A stretch of 38,153 bases of DNA. Origin: Nitrospirota bacterium (GTDB lineage Bacteria > Nitrospirota > Thermodesulfovibrionia > Thermodesulfovibrionales > Dissulfurispiraceae). The notes beneath the pieces are model-generated. The model saw only the letters and a program-made list of their open reading frames with translations, was not told the DNA's origin and did no database searches. The first letter of the stretch is position 1. Every line of letters starts with the position of its first letter. This document shows positions 24,209 to 32,765 of the stretch, one piece after another. Position numbers and translations under genes: made by a program. The stretch lies in the NCBI GenBank assembly GCA_004321915.1, contig SCQE01000045.1, forward strand, positions 1-38,153, written 5' to 3'.

Positions 24209-25053
24209 TACAGAGCATGACCGGCTTCGGCGCTGCAGAGGTAAACGGGATCAAGGCTGAAATGCGTTCGTTGAACCACCGGTATCTGGATATAACGGTG
24301 CGCATGCCTTCCATGATGCTCGAACATGAGATACCGGTAAGGAACCTTATCCGCGAGCGTTTTTCCCGGGGCAAGTTCGACATAACAATATCGCTGACAG
24401 GGAAAAGGCAGCAGAATGTCAGCATTAATAAAGAGTTGATGAAAGGCATATATAATGCCTTTGCCGAAATGCAGAGAGAGCTTTCGATTCCGGGCGATAT
24501 AAAAATCGATTTCTTTTCCGGATACAGGGAAGCGCTTTTAATGGAGGATGCGGCCTTCAGCGCCGAAGACCTTTATGCGTCGGTAAAAGAGGCGCTCGGC
24601 CGGATTGACGCGATGAGACAACAGGAGGGCGAGGCCCTCGGCAGGGAGCTTAAGGGCCATATAGGACTTATAGAAGAGCTCAGTATGAAAATCAAGGAGC
24701 AGGCCGGTAATGTTGCGTCGAGGTTGAAGGAACAGATATCGAAGAAGGTATACGAAATCGCCTCATCCCTTACTATCGATGAAGGCAGGCTTGCGCAGGA
24801 GGTTGCGCTTTTGGCGCAGAAGGCGGACATAGCAGAAGAGCTTGCCCGGCTGAAAAGCCATTTACAGCAATTCGGAGCGCTTCTGTCCAAAAAGGAAGCC
24901 ATAGGCCGGAAGCTGGATTTCATACTTCAGGAGATCATGAGGGAGACCAACACCATAGCGTCCAAATCCGACGATATAACGGTCATCAACACCACCATCG
25001 AAATAAAATCACATATCGAAAAATTGAGGGAGCAGGCCCAGAACATTCAATGA
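24205..25053 (+). CDS. YicC family endoribonuclease-like protein
   Basis: The 282-residue product starts at a TTG that overlaps the yggU stop. This start gives the family-typical MIQSMTGFG beginning. An N-terminal conserved region (SLNHRYLDITVRMPSMM), a coiled-coil middle, and the C-terminal DUF1732-type end KLDFILQEIMRETNTIASKSDD are all present. E. coli YicC is an RNase that helps RyhB decay. The gene commonly precedes remA and gmk, as it does here. Confidence 0.9.
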   Translation: MIQSMTGFGAAEVNGIKAEMRSLNHRYLDITVRMPSMMLEHEIPVRNLIRERFSRGKFDITISLTGKRQQNVSINKELMKGIYNAFAEMQRELSIPGDIKIDFFSGYREALLMEDAAFSAEDLYASVKEALGRIDAMRQQEGEALGRELKGHIGLIEELSMKIKEQAGNVASRLKEQISKKVYEIASSLTIDEGRLAQEVALLAQKADIAEELARLKSHLQQFGALLSKKEAIGRKLDFILQEIMRETNTIASKSDDITVINTTIEIKSHIEKLREQAQNIQ

Positions 25054-25074
25054 TACGGAGGCGGATTCAAAATG

Positions 25075-25174
25075 ATAACAAGGCGGCGAGGAGGAAGCGA
25101 CGTAGGCATACTGTCTGGTATGTTGAGGAGCTGACGACGAAGCCAACGCAGTTAGCGTTTGAATGCGAATTCGT
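25075..25174. repeat. Dispersed-repeat-like insert before the remA-like gene
   Basis: The roughly 100 bp between an AGGAGG-like site plus ATG (25057-25074) and the remA-like coding start have no sensible reading frame; the frame from 25072 stops after 20 codons. The stretch contains AAGGCGGCGAGGAGGAAGCG, a CATAC/GTATG inverted pair and GAAGCCAACGCAGTTAG. I recall such words from dispersed intergenic repeats in deltaproteobacterial and Nitrospirota genomes. No second copy is in this window, so the repeat nature is unproven. Boundaries are approximate. Confidence 0.4.
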
Positions 25175-25432
25175 ATGAAACCTGTGCTTGTAAATATAGG
25201 CTTCGGCAATGTGATAGCCGCATCTAGGGTAGTAGCCATGGTAAATCCCGGATCGACCCCGATAAAGAAACTCAGACAGGAGGCCAAAGAGTCCGGAAAG
25301 CTCATAGATGCGACCGAGGGCAAGAAGATAAGGGCCATAATAGTGACCGACAGCGACCATATTGTGCTTTCCGCAATCAACGTCGAAACGCTTACGCAGA
25401 GAATATCCGCAGGCGAAGGGGAGAAGGGGTAG
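25175..25432 (+). CDS. remA: RemA/DUF370 family regulator
   Basis: This 85-residue protein matches the DUF370 family, which includes Bacillus RemA, a DNA-binding activator of matrix and osmolyte genes. Marks are VNIGFGNVIAASRVVA, a PGSTPIKKL segment, LIDATEGKKIRAIIVTDSDHIVLSAI. The frame also opens at an ATG at 25163; neither start has a ribosome site. I chose 25175 because the family begins just before LVNIGFG. A good ribosome site with an ATG lies 100 bp upstream at 25057-25074, now cut off by the repeat-like insert. It is followed at once by gmk (TAGATG). Confidence 0.85.
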   Translation: MKPVLVNIGFGNVIAASRVVAMVNPGSTPIKKLRQEAKESGKLIDATEGKKIRAIIVTDSDHIVLSAINVETLTQRISAGEGEKG

Positions 25433-26059
25433 ATGCGGAAGGGCGTGCTTTTTGTGATATCCGCCCCCTCGGGCGCAGGCAAGACGACGCTCTGTCTGAA
25501 ACTTTCCGAAGTCTTTCCTGAAATAAGACACTCCGTTTCCTACACCACAAGAAAACCTAGGGAGGGCGAGGCGGACGGTGTGCATTATTTTTTTACGGGG
25601 AAACAGGACTTCCTCGGCATGATCGAAAGGGGCGAGTTTCTGGAGTGGGCGGAAGTTCACGGTAATTATTACGGAACTTCGAGGGAGTTTGTTTCTTCTA
25701 TGGTATCTTCCGGAACGGACCTGCTCTTGGATATAGATGTGCAGGGCGGGCGCGAAATACGGAAGCATTTTCAGGACAGCGTCCTTATTTTCATACTGCC
25801 CCCGTCGAAAGAGGCGCTTAGGCAGAGACTCGAAGGCAGGATGAGCGATCCGGCTGAAGTCATAGAAAGGCGGTTGAAGATAGCCTCGGACGAGATAAGC
25901 GGGTATAAAAATTATAATTATGTTATAGTAAACGATAAACTTGAGCAGGCATTTGACGAACTCGTTTCGATAATCACCGCAGAAAGGCTTAAGACCGAGA
26001 GGGTTGACGGCTTATGGATAAAAGAACAATTTTTGAAGGAGGACAAAAATGGATATTGA
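25433..26059 (+). CDS. gmk: Guanylate kinase
   Basis: This 208-residue enzyme converts GMP to GDP with ATP. The P-loop ISAPSGAGKTTL (about 9-20), the GMP-binding SYTTRKPREGE and VHYFF segments, LLDIDVQGGREIR, and the Arg-rich lid IERRLKIASDEI are complete. It starts directly after the remA-like stop, and its end overlaps rpoZ by 11 bp. The order remA-gmk-rpoZ-coaBC is common in many bacteria, and all may share one mRNA. Confidence 0.97.
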   Translation: MRKGVLFVISAPSGAGKTTLCLKLSEVFPEIRHSVSYTTRKPREGEADGVHYFFTGKQDFLGMIERGEFLEWAEVHGNYYGTSREFVSSMVSSGTDLLLDIDVQGGREIRKHFQDSVLIFILPPSKEALRQRLEGRMSDPAEVIERRLKIASDEISGYKNYNYVIVNDKLEQAFDELVSIITAERLKTERVDGLWIKEQFLKEDKNGY

Positions 26060-26438
26060 TATAATATCTCTTCCTGTCGAACAGGACAAAAAAAGAATAG
26101 ACAGCAGGTACAGGCTGGTTTCGATAGCATCGCAGAGGGCAAGGGAACTTGCGCTTGGGGTCAAGCCGAGGATTCAGGGAAAGAACAAGAAGGTGACCAC
26201 AACCGCGCTTATCGAAACATCCGAGGGCATAATCGATTTCCTCGAGGGAGAAGAGGCCGTGGCCGCAAGGGAAAAGGCCGAAAAGATAGATTACCGCAAG
26301 ATGATGGAAGACAAGAGACGTCCTATCGAAGACCTTTCGGAACTCGAAAAAGACCTCAAGGTATATCTGCACGAGAAAGGCGCTCCTGAAAAAGCGCTCG
26401 AAGAGCTTTTCAGCGAGGCGGATGAAGGCGAGGAATAG
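26049..26438 (+). CDS. rpoZ: RNA polymerase omega subunit
   Basis: This 129-residue protein has the omega core in its first half: DSRYRLVSIASQRARELALGVKP and the TTTALIETSEGIIDF stretch. The C-terminal half is acidic and charged, longer than in E. coli omega (91 residues). Omega helps assemble the beta' subunit. An AGGAGG (within AAGGAGGACAAAA) precedes the ATG inside the end of gmk. Its stop overlaps the coaBC start (TAGTG). Confidence 0.93.
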   Translation: MDIDIISLPVEQDKKRIDSRYRLVSIASQRARELALGVKPRIQGKNKKVTTTALIETSEGIIDFLEGEEAVAAREKAEKIDYRKMMEDKRRPIEDLSELEKDLKVYLHEKGAPEKALEELFSEADEGEE

Positions 26439-27640
26439 TGCTCAAAGGCAAATCTATACTTTTAGGAGTTACCGGAAGTGTAGCTGCGTATAAGACAATA
26501 GAGCTTATAAGGCTCATTAAAAAAGAAGAGGCTTCGGTCAGGGTGATAATGACCGAAGCCTCTCAGCGTTTCATGACCCCGCTGTCTGCCGAGATAGCGT
26601 CCGGAGACCATGTTTACCGCGATATGTTCGACCCCCCGCTTTCCCATATATCCCTACCTGCCACCGCAGACCTTCTCGTAGTCGCCCCTGCCACGGCCAA
26701 TATAATCGGAAAGTACGCGAACGGCATAGCGGACGACATGCTCAGCACCGCGATGATGGCCTTTCAGGGGAAAGTGATAATAGCGCCTGCGATGAACCGG
26801 CGGATGTACGAGAGCCCTCAGGTGCAGAAGAACCTGAGATACCTCGAATCTCTCGGCGTGACCTTCGCGGGCCCGGACAAGGGCGTGCTTGCCTGCGGAG
26901 AAGAGGGCATCGGCAGGATGGCCGGAATAGACAGCATCATGGACAAGATAAGGTCGGCGCTTACGGAGCAGGACCTTGAAGGAGAACAGATTCTCGTAAC
27001 GGCAGGGCCTACGAGGGAATATATAGACCCGATAAGATATGTGTCGAACAGGTCGTCAGGGAAAATGGGATACGCGATTGCGGCAGTTGCAAAACGCCGG
27101 GGCGCTGAAGTTACGTTGATAACAGGCCCCTCCGCATTGACGCCTCCCGAAGGCGTCGAGGTCATAAAGGTCGAGACGGCGGCGGAAATGCATCAGGCTG
27201 TTATGGACAACTTTCCGATGTCGACCATATTTGTGATGTCGGCGGCGGTTTCGGATTTTTCCCCCGTAAAGACCGAATGCGCCAAGATAGAAAAGCCGGA
27301 CAATTTTACCCTGCACCTCAGGAAGACGAGCGATATTTTGGAGGAAGCGGGCAGGCTGAAGAAAAGGCCGTATACAGTAGGATTTTCGGCTGAAACCGGC
27401 TTCAGGCTCGACAGGGCAAAAAAGAAACTGACGGCAAAGAACATGGACATGATGGTATTTAACGACGTTACCAAAGAGGGGTCGGGTTTCGATAAGGACA
27501 CAAATGAGGTCGTTATCCTGAACAGAGACAAAAGCGGGAACATTGTGGAGATGCCGCTTCCTCTTATGAGCAAAGAGAACGTTGCGGCCATGATATTCGA
27601 CAGGATAAGCATGCAAAGGGAAAGACCGGACAATGAATGA
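26438..27640 (+). CDS. coaBC: Bifunctional CoaBC (PPC synthetase/decarboxylase)
   Basis: This 400-residue enzyme performs two steps of coenzyme A synthesis. The N-terminal FMN-dependent decarboxylase (CoaC, about 1-185) shows GVTGSVAAYKTIELIR, PAMNRRMYESP and the catalytic Cys in LACGEEGIGRM. The C-terminal synthetase (CoaB) shows VTAGPTREYIDPIR, NRSSGKMGYAIA and the KIEKPDNFTLHL substrate-binding region. It starts at a GTG overlapping the rpoZ stop, which supports translational coupling. It overlaps the TPR gene by 8 bp. Confidence 0.96.
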   Translation: MLKGKSILLGVTGSVAAYKTIELIRLIKKEEASVRVIMTEASQRFMTPLSAEIASGDHVYRDMFDPPLSHISLPATADLLVVAPATANIIGKYANGIADDMLSTAMMAFQGKVIIAPAMNRRMYESPQVQKNLRYLESLGVTFAGPDKGVLACGEEGIGRMAGIDSIMDKIRSALTEQDLEGEQILVTAGPTREYIDPIRYVSNRSSGKMGYAIAAVAKRRGAEVTLITGPSALTPPEGVEVIKVETAAEMHQAVMDNFPMSTIFVMSAAVSDFSPVKTECAKIEKPDNFTLHLRKTSDILEEAGRLKKRPYTVGFSAETGFRLDRAKKKLTAKNMDMMVFNDVTKEGSGFDKDTNEVVILNRDKSGNIVEMPLPLMSKENVAAMIFDRISMQRERPDNE

Positions 27641-28601
27641 CGGCCTGTATATAAAGTATCTCAGGGAGCGCATCAAGGCTGACCCTGAATCGAGACTGTT
27701 CCTTTCCTATGCCGAGGAATTGAAAAAACAGGACATGTCCGAAGACGCTATGTTCATACTCAAGGACGGCACAAAGAAAAATCCGGATTTCATCCCTGCC
27801 CGGCTTGCGCTGGGCAGGCTTTACATATCGCTGAACATGCTGAGAGAGGCAAAGAAGGAGCTTACGGAGGCGGCGGAATTGTCTCCCGATAACTTTCATG
27901 TTCACCGCAGGCTTGCCGGGGTCTATCAAATGCTCGGAGACGGGGCCAATGCAGCAGCCGAATACAGGAAGGCCCTTGAGATCAATCCTTTTGACGGACA
28001 TGCGTCGGAAGAGCTCGGCCGTCTGGAAGCCTCCGTTCAAGCGGTACCTGCCGAAGAATATTCCGCAGCAGAAACTGGTCCGGAGGAGAGCGTTATTTTA
28101 TCCGGAGAAGCGCCGGAAGAGGCACGGGAAGAGGCGGTTATTGCGGAGCCTGAGACGCAACCGCAACAAGAACCTGAGCCGCAACAGGAACAGGGGCTGG
28201 AACCTGAACCGGCAGTATCGCATTTTGAGGCAGGGGATTTTCCGTCCGGACCGTCTGTCGAAGTCGAAGACGATTTTGTTTTGGCGCAGAGGTTCGTTTC
28301 GGGGGGCGACTATAAAGAAGCGATGGATATTTACAAGGGGGTGCTTGCCTCCGACCCTCAGAATATACGGGCATTGCAGGGGTTGGGGGAACTAAAAACA
28401 CTGCTTCAGTTGTCAGGGACCGGCAAGGAGGCGCTGCTCGACCGTCTTAATAAATTCCTCGATGCCGTACACCGGAGGTTCCCGGCTGACGACAAGCGCT
28501 CCGTGATAAACAAACTCGAACGTTTTCTCGATGCCGTGAATATGCGTTTCGGCCCTGAAGGCGCAGGTAGAGAGAAGGTCTTTGCGGAAACCGCAGACTG
28601 A
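27633..28601 (+). CDS. TPR-repeat protein
   Basis: The 322-residue protein has three or more TPR units in residues 15-125 (typical PARLALGRLYISL and ADGANAAAEYRKALEINPFDG-like helices) and another near 225-265 (GDYKEAMDIYKGVLASDP). A Glu/Gln/Pro-rich low-complexity linker lies between (about 165-195). The end carries two similar segments, LLDRLNKFLDAVHRRFP and VINKLERFLDAVNMRFG. No signal peptide is seen, so it is likely a cytosolic scaffold. It overlaps coaBC by 8 bp. Confidence 0.82.
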   Translation: MNDGLYIKYLRERIKADPESRLFLSYAEELKKQDMSEDAMFILKDGTKKNPDFIPARLALGRLYISLNMLREAKKELTEAAELSPDNFHVHRRLAGVYQMLGDGANAAAEYRKALEINPFDGHASEELGRLEASVQAVPAEEYSAAETGPEESVILSGEAPEEAREEAVIAEPETQPQQEPEPQQEQGLEPEPAVSHFEAGDFPSGPSVEVEDDFVLAQRFVSGGDYKEAMDIYKGVLASDPQNIRALQGLGELKTLLQLSGTGKEALLDRLNKFLDAVHRRFPADDKRSVINKLERFLDAVNMRFGPEGAGREKVFAETAD

Positions 28602-28616
28602 GCCTCGATCCGAACA

Positions 28617-29687
28617 ATGCATACCGATCAAAGGCGTCACCCTATACGCAGGTTCATTAAAACAAAAGGCATAGATGCCTTTATCGTTACATCTATAAAG
28701 AATGTTCGCTATCTGACGGGCTTTACCGGTTCGTCCGCATTTGCCCTTATAACACCCGACAAAAATTTTGTATTCACCGATTTTCGGTATCAGGAGCAGA
28801 TATCGCGAGAGGTCTGCGGCTGGGAGATAATAATCGAAAAGGGCAGGCGTGCCGCAACCGTAAACGCTTTGGCCAAGAGACTCAAAATAAAAAAGCTGGG
28901 GTTCGAATCTTCGGCCTCTTACGAGTTTTATAAAGGGCTTGACGATTTGAAACTTAAACTCATTCCCGCGTCCGGCCTTATTGAAAAGGCAAGGGCCCGA
29001 AAAGGTCCGGAAGAAATCTCAAAGATAAGAACGGCGGTTGAAAGGGCTGAAAAGGCCTTCCTGAAAATCAAGCCGTATGTTAAGGCCGGTGTTTCCGAAA
29101 TGTCGGTGGCCCTCAGGCTCGAGGAGCAGCTCAAGAAGGCGGGATGCAGGAGCGTACCCTTTGAAATAATCGTGGCTTCGGGCGCAAATTCGTCCATGCC
29201 TCATGCCCGGCCCATACAAAAGAAGATTGAAAAAGGAGATTTTGTTATAATTGACTGGGGCGGGGAAGCCTGCGGGTATTATTCGGACATGACGAGAACT
29301 CTGTTGATATCGGGCGGCCCTTCGGATGAAAAAAGAAAGATATATTCAATTGTCGACGATGCGCGGGAAAAAGCGGTGGCTGCTGTAAAGGCCGGGGCCG
29401 GATGCAGGGCGGTCGACGCTGCGGCCCGAAACAGGATAAAAGAAGCGGGTTACGGCGACTTTTTCGGCCACGGCACAGGCCACGGCGTGGGACTCGACGT
29501 CCATGAAGCCCCGCGCCTGTCTTGGACGTCTAAAGAAAAGATTTCGGACGGGACGATAGTTACGGTCGAACCCGGGATTTATCTTCCGGGCGTCGGCGGA
29601 GTGAGGATAGAGGACATGGTTTTGGCTACACGTGAAGGTTGCGAGATGCTCACCTCTCTCAGCAGGAAGCTTGAAGTCGTAGGATAA
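28617..29687 (+). CDS. Xaa-Pro aminopeptidase (M24B)
   Basis: This 356-residue metallopeptidase has a creatinase-like N-terminal domain (about 1-125, with NVRYLTGFTGSSAF) and a pita-bread catalytic domain. All five metal ligands are visible: the Asp in VIIDWGGE, the Asp in YYSDMTRT, the His in GHGTGHGVGLDVHE, the Glu in TVEPGIYLPG and the Glu in VRIEDMV. It removes N-terminal residues preceding proline. As in many genomes it lies directly upstream of efp and acc genes, 30 bp before efp. Confidence 0.93.
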   Translation: MHTDQRRHPIRRFIKTKGIDAFIVTSIKNVRYLTGFTGSSAFALITPDKNFVFTDFRYQEQISREVCGWEIIIEKGRRAATVNALAKRLKIKKLGFESSASYEFYKGLDDLKLKLIPASGLIEKARARKGPEEISKIRTAVERAEKAFLKIKPYVKAGVSEMSVALRLEEQLKKAGCRSVPFEIIVASGANSSMPHARPIQKKIEKGDFVIIDWGGEACGYYSDMTRTLLISGGPSDEKRKIYSIVDDAREKAVAAVKAGAGCRAVDAAARNRIKEAGYGDFFGHGTGHGVGLDVHEAPRLSWTSKEKISDGTIVTVEPGIYLPGVGGVRIEDMVLATREGCEMLTSLSRKLEVVG

Positions 29688-29717
29688 GGTATCTAAAAAT
29701 AAACAGGAGGTGCAGTA

Positions 29718-30281
29718 TTGATTTCGACAAGTGATTTCAGGAAAGGCGCAAAACTGGAATATAAAGGCGAGCCTTTCGAGATAGTGGATTTCCAGCATGT
29801 AAAAATGGGGCGCGGCGGGGCCGTGGTCCGCACGAAGATGAAGAGCATGAAGACCGGCAGCGTGCTCGAGGACACCTTCAGGTCAGGCGAAAAGTTCGAA
29901 TCGCCTGCGCTCGAGGAGAAGAAAATGCAGTACCTGTATGTTCAGGACGGCCTGCATTACTTCATGGATACCGAAACCTACGAGCAGATACCCCTCGACG
30001 ACTCCCAGCTCGGCGATGTGAAAAAATTCATCAAGGAAAATATGACGGTGAGTATGCTTTACTACAAAGGTTCGCCTATGAGCGTTGAAGCGCCTATGTT
30101 TGTGGAGCTTGCGGTGGCCGAGACCGACCCTGCGGGCTTCAAGGGGGACACGGCGTCCGGCGGAGGCAAGCCGGCCAAGCTCGAGACCGGCACCATGGTC
30201 AGAGTGCCTTATCACATAGAGGTCGGCGACATTATCAAGATAGATACGAGAAACTCGGAGTATATCGAAAAAGTAAAGTAG
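29718..30281 (+). CDS. efp: Elongation factor P
   Basis: This 187-residue three-domain EF-P helps ribosomes stalled at polyproline. It starts at TTG, preceded by AGGAGG seven bases upstream; this start gives the family-typical [10 protein letters not shown]. Domain I carries the tip loop [11 protein letters not shown], with arginine (R32) where E. coli EF-P has the modified lysine. The C-terminal signature [16 protein letters not shown] is present. No EpmA, EpmB, EarP or YmfI-like gene lies in the window. Confidence 0.96.
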   Translation: MISTSDFRKGAKLEYKGEPFEIVDFQHVKMGRGGAVVRTKMKSMKTGSVLEDTFRSGEKFESPALEEKKMQYLYVQDGLHYFMDTETYEQIPLDDSQLGDVKKFIKENMTVSMLYYKGSPMSVEAPMFVELAVAETDPAGFKGDTASGGGKPAKLETGTMVRVPYHIEVGDIIKIDTRNSEYIEKVK

Positions 30282-30307
30282 CGGGACGCCGCAAGCCGGA
30301 GGGAACG

Positions 30308-30751
30308 ATGGAAATGAATGATTTGAAAGAATTGATGACGCTGCTTAAAGATACCGATATCACAGAGCTCCAGATAGAAAAAGAGGGCGCAAAGGTAAAG
30401 ATCAAGAGAGAGAAGTTTTTCGGTCATATAGAAATGCAGCAAACAGGCGTTGATAAGCGTGACGTTAAAAAAGAAGACATCGCCGGGCCGGAAGTCGATG
30501 TGGAGGGCAGGCTTTTCACCGTCACGTCCCCCATAGTAGGCACATTTTACAGGTCCCCGTCTCCCGATGCCGCGTCGTTTGTGGAGTCAGGCAGCCGCGT
30601 TAAAAAGGGGCAGGTGCTTTGCATAGTCGAGGCGATGAAGCTCATGAACGAGATAGAGTCCGAAATAGACGGCGTTGTCGTTAGGGCGCTGGTCGAAAAC
30701 GGCAGTCCTGTGGAATACGGAGAACCGCTGTTTCTGATAGAGCCTGTCTAA
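30308..30751 (+). CDS. accB: Biotin carboxyl carrier protein of acetyl-CoA carboxylase
   Basis: This 147-residue carrier has an N-terminal helical region, a linker with PEVDVEG, and a C-terminal biotinyl domain (about 70-147). The [15 protein letters not shown] segment and the biotin-attachment motif [10 protein letters not shown] (Lys at about 113) are complete. GGAGGGAACG lies before the ATG. It is followed 15 bp later by accC, so the two form the usual accBC unit. Malonyl-CoA synthesis for fatty acids is the expected role. Confidence 0.96.
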   Translation: MEMNDLKELMTLLKDTDITELQIEKEGAKVKIKREKFFGHIEMQQTGVDKRDVKKEDIAGPEVDVEGRLFTVTSPIVGTFYRSPSPDAASFVESGSRVKKGQVLCIVEAMKLMNEIESEIDGVVVRALVENGSPVEYGEPLFLIEPV

Positions 30752-30766
30752 AACAAAGGATAAGGA

Positions 30767-32152
30767 ATGAAACTTTTTAAAAAAATACTCATAGCGAACC
30801 GCGGCGAAATAGCGATAAGGATCATAAGGGCCTGCAAAGAGCTTGATATAAAAACAGTGGCGATATTTTCGGACATCGAAAGAGATGCAATGCACGTGAG
30901 GCTTGCCGACGAATCAATATGCATAGGCCCTGCTGTGCTTTCAGCCAGTTATCTGAACATACCTGCGATATTGAGCGCGGCTGAGGTCACAGATTCGGAG
31001 GCGATCCATCCGGGATACGGGTTTCTGTCCGAGAATCCTCATTTTGCAGAGGCCTGTGCAACATCCGGAATCACTTTTATCGGGCCATCCACCGAAACGA
31101 TAAAGTCCGGCGGAGACAAATCCAAGGCCCGCCAGATAATGAAGAGAAGAGGTGTGCCTGTGGTGCCGGGCAGTGACGGCCCTGTAGTTACAGAAGAGGC
31201 TGCCACCAAAATTGCGAAGAAGATTGGATTCCCTGTGATATTCAAGGCATCGTCAGGCGGAGGCGGACGGGGCATGCGCATAGTTCAGGATGAGGGTGGC
31301 GCGGCAAACGCTTTTCATATGGCGCAGAGAGAGGCCCTTGCGGCGTTCGGCAACAGCGAACTCTATGTCGAGAAATACCTCAATCCGATAAGGCATATAG
31401 AGGTGCAGATCATATCGGACGGCAAAGGAAATGTAGTGCATCTCGGTGAGCGCGACTGCTCGGTGCAGAGACGCCACCAGAAGCTTATCGAGGAGGCCCC
31501 GTCGCCCATAGCCACCGAGAAGTTCAGAAAACGTATAGGCGAACTGGCGGTAAAGGCCGCAAAGGCGTTGAAGTACAAAAACGTAGGGACCATAGAATTC
31601 ATAGTGGACCAGGACCAGAATGTCTATTTTATGGAGGTCAACACGAGGGTGCAGGTGGAGCATCCGGTAACGGAAGAGATTTCCGGCGTCGACATAATAA
31701 AAGAGCAGATAAAGATTGCGGCGGGACTGCCGCTGTCGTTTAAACAGAACCAGATAAAACTTTCGGGCCATTCCATAGAATGCAGGATAAACGCGGAAGA
31801 CCCCGAAAAATTCATACCCTGTCCGGGCAAGATAACGTTTTTCCATCAGCCGGGAGGGCCGGGCATAAGGGTCGACACTGCGGCATACAACGGTTGGGTC
31901 GTGCCGTCGCAGTACGATTCCATGATCGCAAAACTTATTGTGCATGCTAAAAGCAGGGAAGAGGCGATTGTCCGCATGAAGAGGGCCTTGGACGAATTTT
32001 TTATCGAGGGCATAAAGACCACGATTTCTTTTCACAAAAAGGTGCTGAACCATCCTGATTTCATAAAAGGCTCCGTAAACACCAGCTTTATAGAACGACT
32101 CGCTTCCGGCGATGTACCGAACTCCGGAAGCAATGATGACAAGCCTTCTTGA
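30767..32152 (+). CDS. accC: Biotin carboxylase subunit of acetyl-CoA carboxylase
   Basis: This 461-residue ATP-grasp enzyme carboxylates biotin on AccB. Seen are ILIANRGEIAIRIIRA at the start, the IHPGYGFLSEN segment, the Gly-rich ATP loop SSGGGGRGMR (about 161-170), GERDCSVQRRHQKLIEEAP, the catalytic EVNTRVQVEHPVTE, and IECRINAEDP. Length is slightly above the usual about 450 because of a short Ser/Asp-rich tail. AAGGAATG leads into the start. Its last codons overlap thiE. Confidence 0.96.
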   Translation: MKLFKKILIANRGEIAIRIIRACKELDIKTVAIFSDIERDAMHVRLADESICIGPAVLSASYLNIPAILSAAEVTDSEAIHPGYGFLSENPHFAEACATSGITFIGPSTETIKSGGDKSKARQIMKRRGVPVVPGSDGPVVTEEAATKIAKKIGFPVIFKASSGGGGRGMRIVQDEGGAANAFHMAQREALAAFGNSELYVEKYLNPIRHIEVQIISDGKGNVVHLGERDCSVQRRHQKLIEEAPSPIATEKFRKRIGELAVKAAKALKYKNVGTIEFIVDQDQNVYFMEVNTRVQVEHPVTEEISGVDIIKEQIKIAAGLPLSFKQNQIKLSGHSIECRINAEDPEKFIPCPGKITFFHQPGGPGIRVDTAAYNGWVVPSQYDSMIAKLIVHAKSREEAIVRMKRALDEFFIEGIKTTISFHKKVLNHPDFIKGSVNTSFIERLASGDVPNSGSNDDKPS

Positions 32153-32765
32153 CCGTATCTGTTTCATAATATCGCCCGCAGCCGGTCCCGTTGATGTTGA
32201 AAGATATGTTTTGGGACCGGCGCGGCGCTCTCTCGATGCAGGAATCCGCTGGGTGCAGTACCGCGACAAATACGAATCGAGAAAGAATATTTACTCTACA
32301 GCGCTGCGTTTGCGGGAACTGACAAGACAATTTTCTGCCTGCCTTATAATCAACGACCATGCCGATATAGCGCTTGCGGTCGAAGCGGACGGCGTGCATT
32401 TGGGGCAGGACGACCTTCCGCTAAAAGAGGCGAGAAAACTGCTCCCCGATAAAATAATAGGCATATCGACCCACAACAAAGAAGAGGCGGTTGAGGCTGA
32501 AAAGGGAGGAGCGGATTATATCGGTTTCGGTCCGATATTCCCTACGACCACAAAAGACGCAGGCGCACCGAAAGGGCCTGATACTGTTATAGGGATAAAA
32601 AATGCCGTAGGCCTGCCGATAATCGCCATCGGCGGCATCAACGCCGGGAATGCAGCTTCGGTGTTCAATGCGGGCGCATACGGCATTGCGGTATCATCGG
32701 GCATAGCGCAGGGCAATATCGAAGAAAACGTCAGAAAGCTTCTTGCTGCGGCAGAGCGGACTTAA
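32133..32765 (+). CDS. thiE: Thiamine-phosphate synthase
   Basis: This about 210-residue TIM-barrel enzyme joins the pyrimidine and thiazole phosphates of thiamine. Marks are WVQYRDK (diphosphate loop), LIINDHADIALAVEADGVHLGQDDLP, GISTHNKEEA, GFGPIFPTTTKD and AIGGINAGNAASVFNAGAYGIAV. The frame opens earlier inside accC; the ATGATG at 32133/32136, behind CCGGAAG, is the likely start. Its stop overlaps that of the convergent resB-like gene by 4 bp. It is not next to other thi genes, so it probably hitch-hikes on the acc mRNA. Confidence 0.93.
   Translation: MMTSLLDRICFIISPAAGPVDVERYVLGPARRSLDAGIRWVQYRDKYESRKNIYSTALRLRELTRQFSACLIINDHADIALAVEADGVHLGQDDLPLKEARKLLPDKIIGISTHNKEEAVEAEKGGADYIGFGPIFPTTTKDAGAPKGPDTVIGIKNAVGLPIIAIGGINAGNAASVFNAGAYGIAVSSGIAQGNIEENVRKLLAAAERT

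Noticed and set aside
27633-28601. CRISPR or tandem DNA repeats in the Glu/Gln-rich part of the TPR gene (about 28137-28210)
   Set aside because: The codon-level similarity comes from low-complexity protein sequence. There are no regular repeats and spacers anywhere in the window.
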